Shown piece by piece: positions 58,269-64,000 of a stretch of 64,000 nt of DNA. How positions within the stretch are numbered: position 1 is the first letter of the stretch; the number at the start of each line of letters is the position of its first letter. The DNA comes from Skermanella pratensis. Its GTDB lineage: Bacteria > Pseudomonadota > Alphaproteobacteria > Azospirillales > Azospirillaceae. The notes under the pieces are model-generated. The model had not been told where the DNA came from and made no database searches. It saw nothing but the letters and a program-made list of their open reading frames with translations. The translations under genes and the position numbers were made by a program. The stretch covers positions 4,395,001 through 4,459,000 of the forward strand of contig NZ_CP030265.1 of NCBI RefSeq assembly GCF_008843145.1, read 5' to 3'.

Positions 58269-59699
58269 ATGCCGTCCGACGCCGCATTCAGCACTCTTCT
58301 AGATGCCCTGGTGGACGTCCTCGGCCCGACCGCGGTCTCGACCGACATGCCCGACCGGGAGCGGCACGCCAGCGACTGGAGCGGCCTGCAAGGGAGCAGG
58401 CCCCGTGCCGTCCTTCGCCCCCGAACGACCGAACAGGTCTCGGCGGCACTCAGGCTCTGCTCCGCCGCCGGACAGCCCGTGGTCGTCCAGGGCGGTTTGA
58501 CCGGACTGGCCGGGGGTGCTTCGGCCCGCGAAGGCGAAGTGGCGCTGTCGCTGGACCGGATGACCGGGGTCGAAGCGATCGACCAGGCAGCCATGGCCAT
58601 GACGGTGAAAGCCGGAACGACGCTCGCGGCGGTCCAAGCCGCCGCCGCCGACGCCGGCCTGTTCTATGCCGTCGATATCGGTGCCCGCGGCTCCTGCACG
58701 ATCGGCGGCACGATCGCGACGAATGCCGGCGGCATCCGGGTCGTACGCTATGGCATGACCCGCCTGCAGGTGCTGGGCCTCGAAGCCGTCCTGGCCGACG
58801 GGACGGTGCTCAGCGACATGAGCGGGATGCTGAAGAACAACACCGGCTTCGACCTGAAGCAGCTGTTCATCGGCGCCGAGGGGGCGCTCGGCGTCGTCAC
58901 GCGGGCGGTTCTCCGCCTGCAGCCGGCGCCCAGGGCCCGGGCGACGGCGTGGCTGGCCGTCGCCGACGATTCATCCCTGATCACGGCCCTGTCGACGGCG
59001 CGCCAGCGGCTCGGTTCGAGCCTCGCCGCCTTCGAGGCGATGTGGCCCGGCTACCTGTCGGCGATCACCGCACGCGGGCCGCACTACCGATCGCCCCTTG
59101 CCGAGAGTGCTACTCCCGCCGTCCTGATCGACGTCTTCGGCGACGACCCCGCCGTCACCGATGCCGACCTGCGCGAGCGCCTGGAGGGCTTCCTGGCCGA
59201 CGCCCTGGAGCAGGGCTGGCTGAACGACGCGGTGATCGCCGAGAGCATCGACCAGTCCCGCCGCCTTTGGGCGATCCGCGACGAGGCTCCGGCCGAATAC
59301 TCGACCCTCTTCCGGAGTTCCAAGGGCTACGACGTGTCGATCCCGATCAGCCGCATGATCGATGCGGTCCGGGTCCTGGAAACCGCCCTCTCGGGAGCGG
59401 TGCCCGAGGCCGCCGTCCTGATCTACGGGCATCTCGGCGACGCCAACATCCATGTCGTCGTCGGCTTCGACGCCCCGGTGGAGAAGGCTGTCTACGAGCG
59501 CGTCGACGGCCTTCTCTACGGCATGGTGCGCGATTTCTCCGGTTCGGTGTCGGCCGAACACGGGATCGGCGTCCTGAAGCGCCAATGGCTCGGCTTCACC
59601 CGGTCGGAGGCGGAGATCGCGACCATGCTGCGGCTGAAGTCGGCGCTCGACCCGTCCGGCATCCTCAACCCGGGACGGGTGGTCGCTTCCTCCCGATAG
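58269..59699 (+). CDS. FAD-binding oxidoreductase, D-2-hydroxyacid dehydrogenase / glycolate oxidase GlcD type
   Basis: Flavoprotein of 476 residues of the PCMH/FAD_binding_4 family. The FAD site includes VVVQGGLTGLAGGA (about 73-86) and GGTIATNAGGIRVVRYG. The C-terminal domain has YGHLGDANIHVVV and AEHGIGVLKRQW, the metal-ligand histidines of D-lactate and D-2-hydroxyglutarate dehydrogenases, and ends LDPSGILNPGRV. It oxidises a D-2-hydroxyacid to the 2-oxoacid, with ubiquinone, cytochrome or ETF as probable acceptor. The ATG follows GGAGGAAG. The convergent MFS gene ends 3 bases away. Confidence 0.9.
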   Translation: MPSDAAFSTLLDALVDVLGPTAVSTDMPDRERHASDWSGLQGSRPRAVLRPRTTEQVSAALRLCSAAGQPVVVQGGLTGLAGGASAREGEVALSLDRMTGVEAIDQAAMAMTVKAGTTLAAVQAAAADAGLFYAVDIGARGSCTIGGTIATNAGGIRVVRYGMTRLQVLGLEAVLADGTVLSDMSGMLKNNTGFDLKQLFIGAEGALGVVTRAVLRLQPAPRARATAWLAVADDSSLITALSTARQRLGSSLAAFEAMWPGYLSAITARGPHYRSPLAESATPAVLIDVFGDDPAVTDADLRERLEGFLADALEQGWLNDAVIAESIDQSRRLWAIRDEAPAEYSTLFRSSKGYDVSIPISRMIDAVRVLETALSGAVPEAAVLIYGHLGDANIHVVVGFDAPVEKAVYERVDGLLYGMVRDFSGSVSAEHGIGVLKRQWLGFTRSEAEIATMLRLKSALDPSGILNPGRVVASSR

Positions 59700-59702
59700 G
59701 CC

Positions 59703-61325
59703 TCATGACGCCCCGCCCGCCGCGGGCGCGAGGAAATGCGAGACGCGCGGCGGCTCGGCACCGTGGTGGAACGCGCGCGCCCGCTCCTGGAGGGCCTGGT
59801 CGGTCCGGCTGACCCGCTCGTGCTGGCGCAGGTGCTCGAGCCAGGACTGGAGGATGAAGTACTCCAGGAACCGCCCCTGCGCGGCGGCGTCCTCGAACAC
59901 TCCCCAGGACAGGGCGCCGGACCGCCGCCTCGCCCGCCCCAGGTCCGCCATGGCCGCCGCGAAGGCGGCTCCGTCGGCCGGATCGATCCGGTACTCCACG
60001 GTGACCATGACCGGCCCGCGGTCCGGCTCGGGGTCATGGTCGACCATCGGCGCCGGCCAGTGCATCGAAGGTGCCAGGTCGAGCCCCGCGCCTCCGGCCA
60101 GCGAGTAGCGCAGCGCCGCCGCCGAGCCGAGCACAAGGCCCACCGCCGCGAGCGCCAGGGCCGTCGGCGTGCCGGCCAGGGTCGCGACCTGCCCCCAGAC
60201 GGCGCTGCCCCCGGCCATCGAGCCGAAGAAGACCACGAGGAAGACCGACAGCGCTCGGGCCTTCACCCAGCCGGCGGTCGCCTGCTGCGCCCCGACATTC
60301 AGTGTCGACAGCATCGCTATCCAGGAAAACCCCGCGACCAGCATGGCGACGGCCACCAGTTCGAAGGTCCTGACAAAGGCCAGCGCCAGCGTCGCCGCCG
60401 CGAATGCCCAGGTGGCGAGCACCGTCAGCCGGTCCGCCGAGAGACGGGCGCGAAAGCGGGGCAGCAGCAGCGCGCCCGTAACGGCGCCGACGCCGATGCA
60501 GGCGAGCAGGATGCCGTAGCCTCCGGGCCCCTCCCCCAGTTCGTTGCGGGTGACGATGGGCAGGAGCGCCCAGGCGGCGCTGCCGAAGGCGAAGAAGGCG
60601 ACGGCGCGGACCAGGACGGCGCGCAGGGCCGGCGCTTCGCGGACATAGCGCAGGCCCGCGCGCACCGCCGGGACGAAATGCTCGGGCGGCAAGCGGTTCG
60701 GCGTCGCCTCGCGCTTCCAGGCCAGGAGCACGATCAGCACCCCGAGGAAGGAGAGCGCGTTCAGAAGGAAGACGACCGCGGGGCCGGCGAAGGACAGGAT
60801 CGCGCCGGCGAGCGCCGGACCGATCGCCCGGCTGACATTGATGCCCATGCTGTTCAGCGCCACCGCCGAGGACATTTCCTCCTTCGGGACCAGTTCGGGC
60901 ACGATCGCCTGGAACGCCGGCGCGTTCATGGCGGCACCGGTGCCGAGCGCGAAGGTCGCGACGAGCAGGATGGCGGGAGTGACCAGCCCGAGCAGCGCCA
61001 GCGTGCCAAGGGTCATCGCGGCGGCAAGGCCCCAGAGCTGGGCGGCGATCAGGAACCGGCGACGATCAACGATGTCGGCGAGGACTCCCGACGGTAGCGC
61101 GAACAGGAACATCGGCAGCGTGGTCGCGGCCTGGACCAGCGCCACCATGAAGGGGCTGGGCGACAGCGAAGTCATGAACCAGCCCGCGCCGACATCGTGC
61201 ATCCAGGTGCCGATGTTGGACGCGACGGTCGCGATCCAGAGCGCCCGGAAGGTCCCGTGCTTGAACGGGCTCCAGGCGCCGCCGGCGGAGGCTGGAGCCG
61301 GGGTCCGTTCGACGGCGGCCGTCAT
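59703..61325 (-). CDS. MFS exporter with C-terminal antibiotic-biosynthesis-monooxygenase-like domain
   Basis: Protein of 540 residues. The first 420 residues form a 12-helix MFS_3 (EntS-like) transporter with the loop motif GVLADIVDRRRFL after helix 2. A hydrophilic C-terminal domain (about 435-530, VTVEYRIDPADGAAFAAAM...) resembles the dimeric ABM/Dabb fold and would lie in the cytosol. ATG 61325 follows ACGGAGGATATC. The substrate is unknown; the neighbouring YcaC-type hydrolase may share its physiology. A strong hairpin lies in the 166-base gap upstream. Confidence 0.87.
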   Translation of the reverse strand: MTAAVERTPAPASAGGAWSPFKHGTFRALWIATVASNIGTWMHDVGAGWFMTSLSPSPFMVALVQAATTLPMFLFALPSGVLADIVDRRRFLIAAQLWGLAAAMTLGTLALLGLVTPAILLVATFALGTGAAMNAPAFQAIVPELVPKEEMSSAVALNSMGINVSRAIGPALAGAILSFAGPAVVFLLNALSFLGVLIVLLAWKREATPNRLPPEHFVPAVRAGLRYVREAPALRAVLVRAVAFFAFGSAAWALLPIVTRNELGEGPGGYGILLACIGVGAVTGALLLPRFRARLSADRLTVLATWAFAAATLALAFVRTFELVAVAMLVAGFSWIAMLSTLNVGAQQATAGWVKARALSVFLVVFFGSMAGGSAVWGQVATLAGTPTALALAAVGLVLGSAAALRYSLAGGAGLDLAPSMHWPAPMVDHDPEPDRGPVMVTVEYRIDPADGAAFAAAMADLGRARRRSGALSWGVFEDAAAQGRFLEYFILQSWLEHLRQHERVSRTDQALQERARAFHHGAEPPRVSHFLAPAAGGAS

Positions 61326-61444
61326 GGGATATCCTCCGTCGGAAAGCGAAGCGGATGCAGTCCAGGGCACTCCGGAGCCGGCTTTTGCCGGAGACAAAGC
61401 AGCGGGGTCGAACTGCTCCGGACTCCTGCCGGTCCTGTCCAGCC

Positions 61445-61476
61445 CGGGCTGCGCGCACGGCGGCGCGCGCAGCCCG
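61445..61476. terminator. Strong 12-bp hairpin between hydrolase and MFS genes
   Basis: Perfect 12-bp stem CGGGCTGCGCGC/GCGCGCAGCCCG around an 8-base loop, 15 bases after the hydrolase stop. No T-run follows on either strand, so it may stabilise the 3' end or act as a Rho-assisted terminator. Confidence 0.5.
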
Positions 61477-61491
61477 ATCCTGCGGGGCCGG

Positions 61492-62178
61492 TCACCCGGC
61501 GGCGATCGGCGCCAGGGTCTCGTTCGGCTCCCTGGTGCGCTGCGGCGCCTTGTGGACCATGGTATAGGCATAGTCGACGCCCATGCCGTAGGCGCCGGAA
61601 TGCTCCCGGACCAGGGCCATGACCGCGTCGTAAGTATCCCGGCGCGCCCAGTCGCGCTGCCATTCGAGCAGCACCTGCTGCCAGGTCACGGGCACGACGC
61701 CGACCTGGATCATGCGCTGCATGGAATAGTCGTGCGCCTCCTTCGAGGTGCCGCCGGACGCGTCGGCCACCATGTAGATCTCGTACCCGCCTTCCAGCAT
61801 GGCCGAGAGGGCGAACGAATTGTTGCACACCTCGGTCCAGAGGCCGGAGACGACGACCTTCCTCTGGCCGTTCGCGGCCAAGGCGTCGCGGACCTTCTGG
61901 TCGTCCCAGGAATTCATGGAGGTCCGCTCCAGCAGCTTCTTGCCGGGGAAGACGTCCAGCAGTTCGGGATAGGTGAAGCCCGAGAAGCTTTCGGTCTCCA
62001 CGGTGGTGATCGTGGTCGGAATGTTGAAGATCTTCGCGGCCTTGGCCAGGGCCACGGTGTTGCTCTTCAGGACCTGTCGGTCGATCGACTGCACCCCGAA
62101 CGCCATCTGCGGCTGGTGGTCGATGAAGATCAGCTGGCAATTGTGGGGCGTGAGCAGGTGAAGCTTCGTGTCGGTCAT
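61492..62178 (-). CDS. Isochorismatase-like hydrolase, YcaC family
   Basis: Cysteine hydrolase of 228 residues. The catalytic residues are Asp20 in FIDHQPQ, a lysine in PGKKLLERT and Cys118 in GLWTEVCNN, the last at the same position as in E. coli YcaC. The SWDDQKV stretch is typical of the family. The substrate of YcaC proteins is not established. ATG 62178 follows GGGAGAC. A lone receiver gene lies 52 bases upstream in the same direction. Confidence 0.9.
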   Translation of the reverse strand: MTDTKLHLLTPHNCQLIFIDHQPQMAFGVQSIDRQVLKSNTVALAKAAKIFNIPTTITTVETESFSGFTYPELLDVFPGKKLLERTSMNSWDDQKVRDALAANGQRKVVVSGLWTEVCNNSFALSAMLEGGYEIYMVADASGGTSKEAHDYSMQRMIQVGVVPVTWQQVLLEWQRDWARRDTYDAVMALVREHSGAYGMGVDYAYTMVHKAPQRTREPNETLAPIAAG

Positions 62179-62230
62179 CTCTATGTCTCCCATGCAGGAT
62201 CTGTTTTCTGAAGATCGCCCGCGGTCCGGA

Positions 62231-62617
62231 TCAGCCCGGCTCCCCTGCGCCCCGGGCATAGCCCGAGCGGATGCAGTCGAGCAGTTCGTCCGGTTCGAAC
62301 GGTTTGGCCAGATAGCTTCCGACCCCCGCCCTCAACGCGCGGGCGCGGGTCGCCTCCTCGGGAAAGGCGGTGACCAGGACGGTCGGCACCGGAGTGCCCG
62401 ACGCGACCAGTTGGCGGTACAGGTCCAGCCCGCCCATGCCGGGCATCCGCACATCCGCGATCAGGCAGGCGGTCCGCGCCGCTTCCCCGGAATTCAGGAA
62501 CTCGGCGGCGCTCCGGAACCCCGATGCCGTGAACCCCATCGCCCTGACGAGGCTGACCGCGGCCTCCCGAGCCGAGTCGTCGTCGTCGACGACCGCAATC
62601 AGCAGGTTTGCGGACAT
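62231..62617 (-). CDS. Single-domain response regulator
   Basis: Receiver-only protein of 128 residues with the acidic pair DDDD (11-14), phospho-acceptor Asp55 in IADVRMPG, Thr83 and Lys105 in YLAKPF. It has no output domain. It is encoded downstream of a FixJ-type regulator and a FixL-like kinase and probably takes phosphate from that kinase, acting as a sink or protein-binding switch. A 103-base gap separates it from fixJ. Confidence 0.88.
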   Translation of the reverse strand: MSANLLIAVVDDDDSAREAAVSLVRAMGFTASGFRSAAEFLNSGEAARTACLIADVRMPGMGGLDLYRQLVASGTPVPTVLVTAFPEEATRARALRAGVGSYLAKPFEPDELLDCIRSGYARGAGEPG

Positions 62618-62720
62618 TCCGTCCCTTTCCCGGTCCTTCCCCGACGAAGGCGTTCCCGCGTCGAGGCGAATCATGGGGACAATCGGCGGATTTGAGCAAT
62701 TATACTCTGGTATCGGCGGA

Positions 62721-63347
62721 CTAGGGCTTTGCGGTAACGGCGCCCAGCTTGTCCGCGAAGCGCACCAGGTCCGGCAGGGACCTCGCCTGCATCTTGCGCA
62801 TGACCTGGGCACGATGGACCTTCACCGTGACCTCGCTGAGCTGAAGCTCGCCGGCGATCTGCTTGTTCATCAGGCCGGCGGCGACCAGCGCCATGATTTC
62901 CTGCTCCCGCGGCGTCAGCGTCGCGAAGCGTTCCCGTAACTCCGCGAGCATGGCCAGCTCCTCCCGGCGCCCCCGGTCCAGCTCGATGCCCCTGTGGACC
63001 GCGTCGAGCAGATCCTGGTCCCGGAAGGGTTTGGTGAGGAACTCGAGCGCGCCCGCCTTCATCGCCGCCACCGACATCGGGATATCGCCGTGCCCGGTTA
63101 TGAAGACGATCGGAATGCTGATTCCCGATCCGGCCAGCTCGCGCTGCAACTCCAGCCCGCTGGAGCCCGGCAGCCTGACGTCGAGGATCAGGCAGCCGGG
63201 GACGTCGAGCCGCTCGCCGAGCATGAACGCCTGCGTCGTGTCGAACGCCTGCACCGAATGACCGACCGAACGCAGCAGGCTCCGGATCGACTCCCGGACG
63301 GAGGGATCGTCATCGACGACGAAGACGACGGACTGCGGCAGGCTCAT
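62721..63347 (-). CDS. FixJ-type response regulator with LuxR DNA-binding domain
   Basis: Regulator of 208 residues. The receiver (about 6-120) has DDD at 12-14, phospho-acceptor Asp56 in LILDVRLPG and Lys in LTKPFRD. The LuxR-type helix-turn-helix (about 143-203) includes LTPREQEIMALVAAGLMNKQIA and EVTVKVHRAQVMRKM. Close to FixJ/NodW in form. The ATG overlaps the kinase stop by 4 bases, so kinase and regulator are coupled. Its targets may include the genes to its left. Confidence 0.92.
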   Translation of the reverse strand: MSLPQSVVFVVDDDPSVRESIRSLLRSVGHSVQAFDTTQAFMLGERLDVPGCLILDVRLPGSSGLELQRELAGSGISIPIVFITGHGDIPMSVAAMKAGALEFLTKPFRDQDLLDAVHRGIELDRGRREELAMLAELRERFATLTPREQEIMALVAAGLMNKQIAGELQLSEVTVKVHRAQVMRKMQARSLPDLVRFADKLGAVTAKP

Positions 63348-64000
63348 CGGCCCGGTCCCCCGACCGGCCGGAGGTGATCGTCGCTGCTCGGGAGCGTGAA
63401 CCGGAAGACCGCGCCCTGCGGGACATTGTCGGTCGCCCAGAGCCTCCCGCCCCCAGCCTCGATGATCAATCTGCAGAACATCAGCCCCATGCCCATTCCG
63501 TCGGGTTTCGTCGTGAAGAACGGCTCGAAGATCCTGGCCCGGTGCTCCGGATCGATGCCGGGTCCGGAATCCTCCACGGATACCGCGATTTCCCCCGGGT
63601 CGTGCATCCGGGAGGTGATCCGCAGCACACGCGGCCGGCCTGTCACGGAGCACATGGCGTCGATCGCGTTCGCGACCAGGTTGGACAATACCTGCTGAAG
63701 CTGGATCGGGTTGCCGGTCACGGTCGGCAGTCCAGGTTCCAGGTCCGTTTCGACGGATATGCGGCCGAGCCGGGCATCGTCCTGCCCGCGCCGCAGAACA
63801 TCGTCGATCAGATGGTTGACGTCCAGCGGCACGCGATCGCGGGCATCCTTCTTGAACATCGTCCGGATGCTTTCGATCACGGTGCCGGCGCGATGGCCGT
63901 CGCTCACGATGCGATTCAGCGCCGCCCGGGCCTCCGCAATGTCCGGGTCCTTCTTTTCGAGCCAGCGGAGCCCGGCACCCGCATTCGTGACCATGCTCGC
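63344..64000 (-). CDS. Sensor histidine kinase, FixL-like (N-terminus outside window)
   Basis: C-terminal 219 residues of a kinase whose frame is open to the end of the window. The visible part contains the end of the HisKA dimerisation helices (MVTNAGAGLRWLEKKDPDIAEARAALNRIV), the N box QQVLSNLVANAIDAM, the G1 box VEDSGPGID and GMGMGLMFCRLIIEAGGG. The phosphohistidine and any sensor domain are not in the window. Partner of the overlapping FixJ-type regulator. Confidence 0.9.
   Translation of the reverse strand, partial: ASMVTNAGAGLRWLEKKDPDIAEARAALNRIVSDGHRAGTVIESIRTMFKKDARDRVPLDVNHLIDDVLRRGQDDARLGRISVETDLEPGLPTVTGNPIQLQQVLSNLVANAIDAMCSVTGRPRVLRITSRMHDPGEIAVSVEDSGPGIDPEHRARIFEPFFTTKPDGMGMGLMFCRLIIEAGGGRLWATDNVPQGAVFRFTLPSSDDHLRPVGGPGR

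Overview
The window is 64 kb of very GC-rich bacterial chromosome. It is most likely from an alphaproteobacterium of the Rhodospirillales, in the Azospirillum/Skermanella neighbourhood. That placement is inferred from the gene families: a DUF4167 protein next to prmC, the lysC/ubiG/ptsP neighbourhood, an intracellular PHA depolymerase, HWE-type histidine kinases, and promoter motifs that look like alphaproteobacterial RpoH and EcfG sites. I saw no rRNA, tRNA, CRISPR array, transposase or prophage gene.

Region 1 (1-18 kb) is housekeeping. It holds the end of an M23 peptidase gene, clpB with a heat-shock-like promoter, a Nudix hydrolase, a MOSC protein, and DUF4167. A minus-strand run rodZ-ispG-hemA(GluTR)-prfA-prmC has two 4-nt overlaps and its own promoter. 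lysC, a nitronate monooxygenase and ptsP follow on the minus strand, with ubiG divergent from lysC. ispG carries an apparent 1-nt deletion near its start. Between the Nudix and MOSC genes lies a Fur-box-like site and an intrinsic terminator that has no gene to serve, which suggests a small iron-regulated RNA.

Region 2 (18-24 kb) is a signalling island: an HWE histidine kinase, two divergent CheB methylesterases without receiver domains, and a CheR-PAS protein with a long NEELxxT coiled coil. Region 3 (24-30 kb) is glpK-ugpBAEC, for glycerol and glycerol-3-phosphate use, with a REP-like palindrome between ugpB and ugpA. Region 4 (30-41 kb) holds a PHA depolymerase, a TauE/SafE-like protein, a rhomboid protease, a peroxiredoxin, stress and membrane proteins, MgtC, a sulfatase-fold membrane enzyme, a GNAT/SCP2 acetyltransferase and a hybrid kinase.

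Region 5 (41-64 kb) looks accessory. It has an ArsO-like monooxygenase, a Tat-exported ferritin-like protein, a patatin, TspO, a 32-residue membrane microprotein and a very large cyclase/ATPase/TPR regulator. Next comes a tight five-gene operon (49785-57234): an E-set/gluconate-dehydrogenase-subunit-3 fusion, a GMC oxidoreductase, two paralogous two-domain cupin proteins and a GH13 glucan enzyme. No export signal is visible in any of the five. I do not recognise this combination, and it is the best candidate in the window for an undescribed system, possibly cytosolic oxidation or remodelling of a glucan or sugar. The window ends with a D-2-hydroxyacid dehydrogenase-like flavoprotein, an MFS exporter fused to a monooxygenase-like domain, a YcaC-type hydrolase, and a FixL/FixJ-like pair plus a lone receiver.
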